Below, piece after piece: positions 1-4,721 of a DNA stretch of 17,921 bases. Origin of the DNA: Candidatus Daviesbacteria bacterium. GTDB taxonomy: Bacteria > Patescibacteriota > Microgenomatia > Daviesbacterales > UBA10151. The notes under the pieces are model-generated. The model ran no database searches. It worked only from the letters and a program-made list of their open reading frames with translations, and was not told the DNA's origin. The stretch is taken from contig JACPEZ010000036.1 in assembly GCA_016183225.1 (NCBI GenBank), forward strand, positions 1 to 17,921. Reading direction: 5' to 3'. Numbering within the stretch: position 1 is the stretch's first letter; each line of letters begins with the position of its first letter. A program made the translations under genes and the position numbers.

Positions 1-554
1 GCCCCTTCCGCTCCCATTTCTTTCAGGAATTTATCCACCCCGTCTAGCTCAAACTTTAATCCTTCAATTTTATAGTGCATGGGGATAATTATTTTTGGCT
101 CAAGTTGGGCCACAATCTCGCTGGCCTGCTTGGCATCGACGGTATAAACTCCGCCAACCGGAACAAGCAAAATGTCTGTTTCTCCGATTTGGGCCAGCTG
201 CTGCTCTGTCAGTCGAGCCTGTCCTAAATCGCCCAAATGCACAATGTTTAAATTATCCATCAGCAGATGAAAAATGATATTCCTGCCCCGCTCGCTCCCT
301 TCAGAATTATCGTGAAAAGAGCTTATTCCCGTTATCACCACCCCTTTAACTTCGTACTCTCCGCTTTGTTTGAAAACCATGCCTTCACCCACATGATTGT
401 GATCCTGATGGTCGTGGGTTGACAAAAAAACATCTGCTGATAAATCCTTGGGTAATTTTAAGCCCGTAAAATCCGGATCAAAAGGATCTATAATCACAGT
501 GGCAAACTTGCCTTTCAGTTTAAAACAGGCCTGTCCATACCAATAGATATCCAT
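1..554 (-). CDS. MBL-fold metallo-hydrolase, UlaG-like (3' end outside window)
   Basis: The minus strand is open from ATG at 554-552 to the window edge (184 codons), so the C-terminus is missing. The product begins MDIYWYGQACFKLKG and carries the metal-binding signature HDHQDHNH at residues 47-54, a later HLGDLG segment and a MHYK motif near the visible end. These are the hallmarks of the metallo-beta-lactamase fold, in the compact UlaG-like / beta-lactamase superfamily 2 group. Such proteins are cytoplasmic two-metal hydrolases; the substrate cannot be told from sequence, and in small genomes they are often annotated only as MBL-fold hydrolases. There is no signal peptide. The gene is divergent from the gene starting at 576, with only 21 bases between the start codons. 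Fold is confident; substrate unknown. Confidence 0.88.
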   Translation of the reverse strand, partial: MDIYWYGQACFKLKGKFATVIIDPFDPDFTGLKLPKDLSADVFLSTHDHQDHNHVGEGMVFKQSGEYEVKGVVITGISSFHDNSEGSERGRNIIFHLLMDNLNIVHLGDLGQARLTEQQLAQIGETDILLVPVGGVYTVDAKQASEIVAQLEPKIIIPMHYKIEGLKFELDGVDKFLKEMGAEG

Positions 555-560
555 ACAGGA

Positions 561-580
561 AGCATACTAACAAATATGCT
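561..580. repeat. inverted repeat between divergent genes
   Basis: AGCATA (561-566) and TATGCT (575-580) form a 6-base inverted repeat with an 8-base spacer, spanning the start codon of the plus-strand gene at 576. It lies in the 21-base gap between two divergent starts, so an operator overlapping both promoters is possible. Short arms make chance occurrence plausible. Confidence 0.3.
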
Positions 581-1028
581 AAAATTGTTCAAGATGAAAC
601 TTAACCGTAAGCTATCCTTTAAAGTCTTCCTGCTGTCCCAACTGGCCATTCTTGTCATCGGGCTGATCTTCCTTATAACGCTTTACAACTTTTTGTACCC
701 GGAAAGTCGAAATGAAACAGCCGGTCCAACCGGCGGTCCCGTCACCACCTTAACCAAAAGTTTAAGAATAGACTTGGATCAGCCGGATGATAATTTACTG
801 ACATTTCAATCTTCGCTGATTATTTCGGGCAGCACCCTACCCGGTCTGGCCGTGCTAATTTCCACGGATACGGAGGATTCCGTGATAGAATCCACAAAAG
901 ACGGCTCTTTTTCAACCGTCATCAAACTGGAAGAAGGAGTTAATAATTTAATGGTAATAGTTTTTGATGAAAAGGGTGATTCAAAATCCATTGAACGAAC
1001 TATTTACTATTCCAGGGAAAAGCTATGA
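576..1028 (+). CDS. membrane-anchored protein with an Ig-like domain, function unknown
   Basis: A 150-residue protein. Residues about 15-40 form one hydrophobic segment (VFLLSQLAILVIGLIFLITL) after a lysine-rich start, giving an N-terminal anchor with the rest outside. A Gly/Pro/Thr-rich linker follows (about 45-60), then a beta-rich domain from about 63 to 146 with features of the Ig-like or glucodextranase-B-like folds (LLTFQSSLIISGSTLPGLAVLIS, then DGSFSTVIKLEEGVNNLMVIVFDEKG). Domains of this type are common surface modules in Patescibacteria; the assignment rests on pattern only. Its stop overlaps the start of the next gene (ATGA, 1025-1028), so the two are translated together. No clear Shine-Dalgarno precedes the ATG; the transcript may start very close to it. 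Confidence 0.75.
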   Translation: MLKLFKMKLNRKLSFKVFLLSQLAILVIGLIFLITLYNFLYPESRNETAGPTGGPVTTLTKSLRIDLDQPDDNLLTFQSSLIISGSTLPGLAVLISTDTEDSVIESTKDGSFSTVIKLEEGVNNLMVIVFDEKGDSKSIERTIYYSREKL

Positions 1029-1615
1029 AAAAAAGTATAATACTTATAGTATTTATAATAATTACAATTTTTCTAATTCCTTCTGCATTGGCAGTAGAGA
1101 GTACCCCTTCAGCCGATATCAAAGCCAAGCTTGAGGAGTTGAAAAAAGAAATTGCCTCCAAGGCTGCGAAATTTAAAGAAGAAGTTAGTCAAAAGTTAAC
1201 CAATAAAGCCTATGCGGGCACTGTGGCGAATAAAACGGATAATTCCCTGACTGTGGTTACCAAAAGCGGAGCCAAGATCATAAGTTTCAATCAGGATACC
1301 AAATTACCCAAAAAAATATCTGTTGGTGATTTTCTGGCCGGTTTGGGAGATATCGATGACACCGGAGTGCTGATTGCCAAAAAAATCGTCCTGCTCCCTC
1401 CTCCCAACTCCCAACCCAAAACTATTCTGCGGGGTGAAGTAGTTTCCCGCTCCGGCAATCTTTTTACCGTTAGAGATAAAGATTTTCAAAACATCACTCT
1501 GGCTCTTCCCAAAAATCCTCCGGCTGATCTTAAAATCAATAAACTGGTGATTGTGACGGCGCTGCCCGGCAAAAACAAAACCCTGGAAGCCCGCTTTATT
1601 TATGTTATTCGCTAA
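1025..1615 (+). CDS. exported coiled-coil/beta-domain protein, DUF5666-like, function unknown
   Basis: A 196-residue protein with a clear signal peptide (residues 1-23, MKKSIILIVFIIITIFLIPSALA). A charged helix rich in K and E (about 28-60) is a likely coiled coil. Two similar beta-rich units follow: one from about 64 (YAGTVANKTDNSLTVVT) to 120, another from about 134 (LRGEVVSRSGNLFTVRD) to 196. The pattern 'G.V....N.LTV' followed by a threshold-type loop resembles DUF5666/OB-like repeats in secreted proteins. It is coupled to the upstream gene by a 4-base overlap, so the two probably work together at the cell surface. Its 3' end overlaps the convergent nucleotidyltransferase gene by 11 bases. 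No enzymatic motif is visible. Confidence 0.75.
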   Translation: MKKSIILIVFIIITIFLIPSALAVESTPSADIKAKLEELKKEIASKAAKFKEEVSQKLTNKAYAGTVANKTDNSLTVVTKSGAKIISFNQDTKLPKKISVGDFLAGLGDIDDTGVLIAKKIVLLPPPNSQPKTILRGEVVSRSGNLFTVRDKDFQNITLALPKNPPADLKINKLVIVTALPGKNKTLEARFIYVIR

Positions 1616-2303
1616 AGATTTCTTTAACTTCTTTTTCCGCTTCGGTTAAATCCTTAACAGTATCCACCCCCCGCCAGTAGTCTGTGCTTTTAAAAACAAT
1701 AAACCGCTCCTGGGGGAGTTTAGGAAAAGTTTCTATCTCATGATCTCCCTCATCGGGAAGAAGCGGCTCGATTTCCCGGGAAAAAATATAAATGCCGGGA
1801 TTGATCCAGTGCGGAAGCAAAGGTTTTTCTTTAAATCCCAGAATTTCATCAGCATCATTAAATTCCACCACTCCATAAGGGCTTTTTAAGGGGACCACGG
1901 CAATGGTGGCAATTGCTTGCCGCTCCTTATGTTTTCCCATCATCCCCTCCAGATCCAATTTCCAAAGGTTATCTCCGTTTAAGACCACCACATCCTGCCA
2001 ATTTAGAGGGAGCATTTTCATGGCTTTTTTGATGCCTCCTCCCCGTCCCAAAGGAGTTTCTTCAATGGAAAATAAAGCTTTTATGCCATACCTGCTGCCC
2101 GAGTCAAGATGTTTTTGCAAAGCTTCTCTTTGATAGCTGCAGGCAAAAACTACCTCTTTGATTCCGGCTTTTTTTAACTGATCCAGCTGATAGGCCAAAA
2201 TTGGTTTACCAGCCACCTCCACCATCGGCTTGGGCCGGTCATTGGTAAAAGGCCTAAGCCTCTCCCCTTTTCCCCCTGCTAAAATAATGGCGCTTTTAAT
2301 CAT
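1605..2303 (-). CDS. sugar-1-phosphate nucleotidyltransferase
   Basis: A 232-residue protein of the NTP_transferase family (mannose-1-phosphate guanylyltransferase / glucose-1-phosphate thymidylyltransferase type). The nucleotide-binding signature LAGGKGERLRPFT is at residues 8-20, followed by RPKPMVEVAGKPIL. The metal/sugar-phosphate region VVLNGDNLW is near 107-114, and EKPLLPHWINPGIYIFS (about 158-174) matches the conserved sugar-binding and base-binding part. These enzymes join NTP and sugar-1-phosphate to make an NDP-sugar for surface polysaccharides in the cytoplasm. The protein is short, with no left-handed beta-helix acyltransferase tail, so it is a stand-alone transferase. Base and sugar specificity cannot be assigned. 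A TAATAT box about 7 bases before the ATG suggests a leaderless start. Confidence 0.88.
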   Translation of the reverse strand: MIKSAIILAGGKGERLRPFTNDRPKPMVEVAGKPILAYQLDQLKKAGIKEVVFACSYQREALQKHLDSGSRYGIKALFSIEETPLGRGGGIKKAMKMLPLNWQDVVVLNGDNLWKLDLEGMMGKHKERQAIATIAVVPLKSPYGVVEFNDADEILGFKEKPLLPHWINPGIYIFSREIEPLLPDEGDHEIETFPKLPQERFIVFKSTDYWRGVDTVKDLTEAEKEVKEIFSE

Positions 2304-2313
2304 AGAAGATATA

Positions 2314-2340
2314 TTATCACAAAATTTAGCAATGTGATAA
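2314..2340. repeat. 8-base inverted repeat between divergent genes
   Basis: TTATCACA (2314-2321) and TGTGATAA (2333-2340) are perfect inverted arms separated by 11 bases. The element lies directly upstream of the nucleotidyltransferase start at 2303 and before the small plus-strand ORF at 2357, overlapping where both promoters should lie. A bidirectional operator is the simplest reading; there is no U-run, so it is not a terminator. Confidence 0.4.
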
Positions 2341-2356
2341 AATAAAGATGTAAATT

Positions 2357-2578
2357 ATGGAACCGCATGAACAGGAACCAGGCAAGGGACAAAAGATAGC
2401 CAGCTACAGGGGACACAGGAGAGGCCAGCGCAAAGCAGAGCGGACTTTAGGATCGATGCCGCTAGATCAGGCTATCGCAGGAGGGGTTGGAGAACTGCAG
2501 GATGCTAAAGATACTCACGAAACTGCCGCAGGAGTAATCAAACGAGATTTAACTCCAAACCCTCCAGCCCACACATGA
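2357..2578 (+). CDS. small unrecognised ORF (73 aa), doubtful
   Basis: The reading frame gives a basic, Gly/Gln/Arg-rich 73-residue protein starting MEPHEQEPGKGQKIASYRG. It has no membrane segment and no motif I recognise. It is preceded by an extended -10-like box (TGATAAAAT, 2335-2343), which would start transcription just before the ATG. Arguments for: a plausible promoter and varied, protein-like composition. Against: no family, no Shine-Dalgarno, and a 41-base overlap with the convergent ORF ending at 2538. Confidence 0.3.
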   Translation: MEPHEQEPGKGQKIASYRGHRRGQRKAERTLGSMPLDQAIAGGVGELQDAKDTHETAAGVIKRDLTPNPPAHT

Positions 2579-2882
2579 AAGGTGGTCCATCTGCTAGTTG
2601 TTGCCTTATGCCAATTGCCTTCCTCATAGCCCAATCTGTAGTCAGACCTAATTCAAGATCTCGTCCTCTCATAATAATGGTTCGTCTGCGGGGGGAATAC
2701 CCCAACCGATAACCAACCTCATGATTTGCTACCCAAATTTCCCATGTTTCTTCACCAATGGTTCGAATAAGACGAATGCCGTGTTGAGCCATCCGTTTTA
2801 ATACAGTGCTACTCGGCACATTGTCTAAAATAAAACTAAGACCTATGGCAAACGCATCAACATTTTCAACTGTTTGTCTCAT
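2538..2882 (-). CDS. unrecognised protein (114 aa)
   Basis: A 114-residue, largely hydrophilic protein beginning MRQTVENVDAFAIGLSF. It looks like a genuine soluble alpha/beta protein (VLKRMAQHGIRLIRTIGEETWEIWVANHEVG, then RRRTIIMRGRDLELGL), but I recognise no family. It is the divergent partner of the histidine-linked unit starting at 3031; the 148 bases between hold promoters for both and one operator-like element. That position makes a regulatory or associated role possible, but nothing in the sequence proves it. TATAAT lies 7 bases before its ATG, so the message should be leaderless. Confidence 0.55.
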   Translation of the reverse strand: MRQTVENVDAFAIGLSFILDNVPSSTVLKRMAQHGIRLIRTIGEETWEIWVANHEVGYRLGYSPRRRTIIMRGRDLELGLTTDWAMRKAIGIRQQLADGPPFMCGLEGLELNLV

Positions 2883-2889
2883 AGGCCTT

Positions 2890-2895
2890 ATTATA
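2890..2895 (-). promoter_or_regulatory. -10 box (TATAAT) of the 114-aa gene, leaderless start
   Basis: On the minus strand TATAAT occupies 2895-2890, and the ATG begins at 2882. With the usual 6-8 bases from -10 to the transcription start, the RNA would begin at or next to the A of the start codon. No convincing -35 was found. Confidence 0.55.
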
Positions 2896-2945
2896 ATACA
2901 AAACTAATCACTATTCCTAATAAAAACAATATATCTTTTGTATCA

Positions 2946-2990
2946 CACCTCCGAGGTGGAATCGTAGCTACACCTCGGGTAACCGATAGT
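2946..2990 (+). promoter_or_regulatory. operator-like element, copy A
   Basis: The element starts with the palindrome CACCTCCGAGGTG (2946-2958), then GAAT, a GTAGCTAC palindrome (2964-2971), and the box ACACCT-N2-GGTAACC-N-ATAGT ending at 2990. It stops 4 bases before the -35 of the leader-peptide promoter. A near-copy lies at 4202-4245, also directly before a -35. Between the copies the first palindrome changes on both arms together (CACCT/AGGTG versus CACCC/GGGTG), keeping its symmetry. Position at about -85 to -40 fits an activator site. The regulator is unknown. Confidence 0.6.
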
Positions 2991-2994
2991 AAAT

Positions 2995-3023
2995 TTGCGT
3001 TAAGTTTCCACTTTTGTTATAAT
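2995..3023 (+). promoter_or_regulatory. promoter of the leader peptide / HisC-like unit
   Basis: TTGCGT (2995-3000) and a perfect TATAAT (3018-3023) are separated by 17 bases. Transcription should start near 3030, one base from the ATG at 3031, so the leader ORF is translated from a leaderless message. Confidence 0.8.
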
Positions 3024-3030
3024 ATTTAAT

Positions 3031-3105
3031 ATGAAGAAAATATCTTTTATTAATACTTGGTATCACTACACCTCCCTCTCCGGCGGTGTGGTTTTTAGTG
3101 CCTAA
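3031..3105 (+). CDS. leader peptide (24 aa) of an attenuator
   Basis: A 24-codon ORF starts MKKISFIN and continues TWYHYTS, ending in TAA at 3103-3105. Codons 10-13 are Trp-Tyr-His-Tyr (3058-3069), an unusual run of rare residues. The His (CAC) and second Tyr (TAC) codons lie inside strand 1 of the attenuator that follows, which is where control codons sit in his and trp leaders. The start is leaderless: TATAAT ends 7 bases before the ATG. The peptide itself probably has no function beyond being translated. The relevant amino acid is not settled; His is favoured because the next unit contains tRNA-His and hisS, but Tyr and Trp are possible. Confidence 0.7.
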   Translation: MKKISFINTWYHYTSLSGGVVFSA

Positions 3106-3159
3106 AAAGTAAAACCTAAAGAATAAAATCTGACACACCGCCTTAAGGGGCGGTTTTTT
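3064..3159 (+). promoter_or_regulatory. ribosome-stalling transcription attenuator
   Basis: Four strands can be drawn. Strand 1, CACTACACC (3064-3072), pairs with strand 2 and its flank: CACC with GGTG (3085-3088) and CACTA with TAGTG (3096-3100). Strand 2, GGCGGTGTG (3082-3090), is perfectly complementary over 9 bases to strand 3, CACACCGCC (3134-3142). Strand 3 in turn forms the terminator with strand 4. A ribosome stalled at the Trp-Tyr-His-Tyr codons would cover strand 1, free strand 2 to hold strand 3, and let polymerase continue into the HisC-like gene. Free translation permits 1:2 and 3:4, and termination. Confidence 0.75.
3137..3159 (+). terminator. intrinsic terminator of the attenuator
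   Basis: ACCGCC (3137-3142), loop TTAAGG, GGCGGT (3149-3154), within a T6 run at 3154-3159. It lies 11 bases before the start codon of the HisC-like gene and competes with the 9-bp antiterminator pairing to 3082-3090. Confidence 0.85.
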
Positions 3160-3170
3160 AATGGAAAAAT

Positions 3171-4220
3171 ATGAAAATACCAAAGCTATATGCTTTTAAT
3201 AAAAAATTAACAATAGATCTATCCTTAAGTGAAAATCCTCTGGGATGCTCGCCCAGGGTATTTAATGTCTTAAAAAGAGACGTCAAAAGCGTTGTTGAAT
3301 ACCCGGATCCTGCCTCTTCTCTGCTTACATCAAAATTTGCAAAGAAATTCAAAACCTCAAAGAAACAGGTTTTAGTCGGTAATGGTTCAGAAAGTCTGAT
3401 CGATCTACTCTGCCGCGTATTACTTAATCCAAAAGATGAGGTGGTATTACCACAGTTAACTTTTCCCTTATTCGAAAGAGCTATTCTTCTGGCAAAAGGG
3501 AAACCTGTTTTTGCTAAGATGAAAAGGAATTTCCAAATAGACTTACAAACCATAAAAAATTGTGTTAATAGACAGACTAAACTCATTATCATCTGTAATC
3601 CCAATAATCCCACCGGCAAAGTAATCGATCGCAATAATCTTACTGATTTTGTCAAAGATGTTAGGCCGCCGGTATTGGTAGATGAAGCAAATATAGAATT
3701 CGGGGGAAAATCCGTAGTTTCGGCTGTTAAAAACAACAGTAACCTAATGGTGCTGCGGACTTTTTCCAAAGCCTTTGGCCTGGCAGGGCTGCGTATCGGC
3801 GTTTTATTCGGACCAAAAGATTTAATAGAAAGATTCAGGCAATTTAGCCAACCTTTCCCCTTGAATAGTTTTACCCAAAAAGCTGCAATTTCGGCGCTGG
3901 AAGATAAAAAATTTATAGAAAAAAGCCGTTTGTTCATGGATCGGGAAAGAATGTTCTTAACTGATGAGTTAAGAAAAAGAGAATTTATGGTGTTTAATTC
4001 AGAAGCAAATAATATCCTGGTTGAAGTAAATAGAATTTTCCCATCTGCCACAGAGTTTGTTAAACTTTTGAATAAAAATAATGTTTCTGTGATAAATGGT
4101 AAATCATTCAGAGGTTTGGGTGACCGCTTTATCCGCGTCTCCCCCAGAACAAGAAAAACAAACAGACAATTTTTAAGGGTTATTGATAAGATCATTGCTT
4201 CCACCCTTGGGGTGGAATAG
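3171..4220 (+). CDS. HisC-like PLP aminotransferase
   Basis: A 349-residue fold-type I aminotransferase closest in pattern to histidinol-phosphate / aromatic aminotransferases (HisC group, usually about 350 residues). Visible: SENPLG at 20-25, EYPDP at 43-47, GNGSES for cofactor phosphate (70-75), NPNNPTG (143-149), DEAN (171-174), and the PLP-lysine box RTFSKAFGLAGLRIG with K200 and the phosphate-binding R208; FIRVSPR near the end carries the likely carboxylate-binding arginine. One oddity: the Tyr normally found in DEAY is Asn174. Members exchange the amino group between histidinol phosphate, aromatic or imidazole substrates and 2-oxoglutarate. No other his-biosynthesis gene is in the window, so the real substrate is open; imidazolepyruvate/histidine or aromatic amino acids are possible. 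It is controlled by the attenuator just upstream. The start at 3171 has only a weak GGAAAA sequence before it. Confidence 0.88.
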   Translation: MKIPKLYAFNKKLTIDLSLSENPLGCSPRVFNVLKRDVKSVVEYPDPASSLLTSKFAKKFKTSKKQVLVGNGSESLIDLLCRVLLNPKDEVVLPQLTFPLFERAILLAKGKPVFAKMKRNFQIDLQTIKNCVNRQTKLIIICNPNNPTGKVIDRNNLTDFVKDVRPPVLVDEANIEFGGKSVVSAVKNNSNLMVLRTFSKAFGLAGLRIGVLFGPKDLIERFRQFSQPFPLNSFTQKAAISALEDKKFIEKSRLFMDRERMFLTDELRKREFMVFNSEANNILVEVNRIFPSATEFVKLLNKNNVSVINGKSFRGLGDRFIRVSPRTRKTNRQFLRVIDKIIASTLGVE

Positions 4221-4245
4221 GTTGACACCTGCGGTAACCCATAGT
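4202..4245 (+). promoter_or_regulatory. operator-like element, copy B
   Basis: This is the near-copy of 2946-2990: about 31 aligned positions are identical with one single-base gap. It overlaps the last codons of the HisC-like gene. The leading palindrome is longer here, TTCCACCC/GGGTGGAA (4199-4206 and 4210-4217, centre TTG). The second box ACACCT-N2-GGTAACC-N-ATAGT ends at 4245, 5 bases before the -35 at 4251. It suggests shared control of both units. Confidence 0.6.
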
Positions 4246-4250
4246 GGTAC

Positions 4251-4278
4251 TTGACAAAGTGATATTTGGTGGTATAAT
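4251..4278 (+). promoter_or_regulatory. strong promoter of the T-box / tRNA-His / hisS unit
   Basis: Consensus TTGACA (4251-4256), 16-base spacer, consensus TATAAT (4273-4278). Transcription is expected near 4285. This is the best promoter in the window and gives a 5' leader of about 345 bases before the tRNA. Confidence 0.88.
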
Positions 4279-4284
4279 GTAATT

Positions 4285-4466
4285 TACAACTGAATAACCA
4301 AAGGCGTTTTAAGTGGAGTCACGATCCATGAGCCGAGGGTCAAAATACCCTACAGAAGTTGAACTGTCAAATACAACAGACGATGTCGCCTAGCGGAGTC
4401 GCCACTAAGAGTCATGAACCGTAATGGTTCGTGAAAACAGGATGGGACCGCGGGAGGTCCTTTTTT
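4285..4466 (+). promoter_or_regulatory. T-box leader, predicted to respond to uncharged tRNA-His
   Basis: AGGATGGGACCGCG (4439-4452) closely matches the T-box consensus AGGGUGGNACCGCG. Antiterminator: AGGA (4439-4442) pairs with TCCT (4458-4461), leaving the bulge UGGG (4443-4446) free, with CC/GG above. Terminator: GGACC (4445-4449), loop GCGGGA, GGTCC (4456-4460), then T6 (4461-4466). The two are mutually exclusive. UGGN reads the tRNA end; N = G calls for discriminator C73, characteristic of tRNA-His, and tRNA-His and hisS lie downstream. Before it is a stem III-like hairpin (4413-4420 with 4426-4433). The 5' part is short for a T-box and I cannot fit the canonical stem I. A hairpin TGGA/TCCA (4314-4317, 4325-4328) displays CAC, a His codon, in the middle of a 7-base loop and is my best specifier candidate; another CAC lies at 4403-4405. 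Confidence 0.8.
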
Positions 4467-4557
4467 GATGAGACAACGATCTCATCATCCTCCAAAAATC
4501 GCAGCATGAGCCGTGTACGAATAGTACTGAAAAGGCGAAAGCTAAGATTCGGAGGAT
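4467..4557 (+). ncRNA. structured leader RNA of unknown class
   Basis: Between the T-box terminator and the next terminator lie a GATGAGA/TCTCATC hairpin (4467-4473, 4480-4486) and a closed domain: ATCCTCC (4487-4493) pairs perfectly with GGAGGAT (4551-4557), continued by AATC/GATT (4497-4500, 4546-4549). Inside are GCC/GGC (4510-4512, 4534-4536) and a GTAC/GTAC hairpin (4515-4518, 4524-4527). The 9-mer CATGAGCCG followed by a hairpin occurs here (4505-4513) and in the T-box (4327-4335), so the domain may be a duplicated leader module. GGAGG (4551-4555) could alternatively pair with CCTCT (4563-4567) at the foot of the terminator, as in a riboswitch. It matches none of the common riboswitch consensus sequences I know. 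Confidence 0.5.
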
Positions 4558-4562
4558 AAATA

Positions 4563-4619
4563 CCTCTCGTTCCTTGTTTATCACCTATTTGGTGGTAGGC
4601 AAAGAACGGGAGGTTTTTT
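4563..4619 (+). terminator. very strong intrinsic terminator before tRNA-His
   Basis: A hairpin with 22 pairs in 23 positions (4563-4585 with 4591-4613, one C-A mismatch, four G-U pairs), loop TATTT, followed by T6 at 4614-4619. It ends 10 bases before the tRNA gene, so tRNA and downstream genes need readthrough of this as well as of the T-box terminator, unless a second promoter lies hidden here. Confidence 0.85.
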
Positions 4620-4629
4620 ATTGGAAAAT

Positions 4630-4702
4630 GGTGGCTGTAGTTCAGTGGCAGAACACCAGTTTGTGGAACTGGACGTCGGGAGTTCAATTCTCCTCAGCCA
4701 CC
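4630..4702 (+). tRNA. tRNA-His (anticodon GTG)
   Basis: All arms fold: acceptor GTGGCTG/CAGCCAC (4631-4637, 4695-4701), D arm GTTC/GAAC, anticodon stem CCAGT/ACTGG with loop TTGTGGA and anticodon GTG at 4663-4665, T arm GGGAG/CTCCT with loop TTCAATT. The histidine identity elements G-1 (4630) and C73 (4702) are encoded. CCA is not fully encoded (CC then T), so it must be added after transcription. The next gene's Shine-Dalgarno GGGAGG (4706-4711) begins 4 bases after C73, and its GGGAG core repeats the 5' strand of the T stem, so it could compete for CTCCT in the unprocessed RNA. A tRNA placed inside a T-box transcript is highly unusual. Confidence 0.95.
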
Positions 4703-4721
4703 CCTGGGAGGTTTGTTAAAT

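Noticed and set aside
2314..2340. CRP-type site from the TCACA/TGTGA arms
   Set aside because: The arm order is reversed relative to the TGTGA-N6-TCACA consensus and the 11-base spacing differs; kept only as an inverted repeat.
2968..3183. 71-codon minus-strand frame across the attenuator region
   Set aside because: It covers the promoter, leader peptide and terminator on the other strand and ends in the HisC-like start; no start signals.
4222..4227. A second TTGACA as an additional -35 box
   Set aside because: No -10-like sequence lies 16-18 bases downstream; it is part of the operator-like copy B.
3158..4228. 356-codon open frame on the minus strand covering the whole HisC-like gene
   Set aside because: It is antisense to a gene with complete aminotransferase motifs, is rich in Ser/Leu/Phe runs typical of a shadow frame, and has no start signals.
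4501..4550. Group II intron domain V-like string (GAGCCGTGTACG...)
   Set aside because: The 5' half resembles domain V, but the bulge and the matching 3' strand are missing and no intron-encoded protein is nearby.
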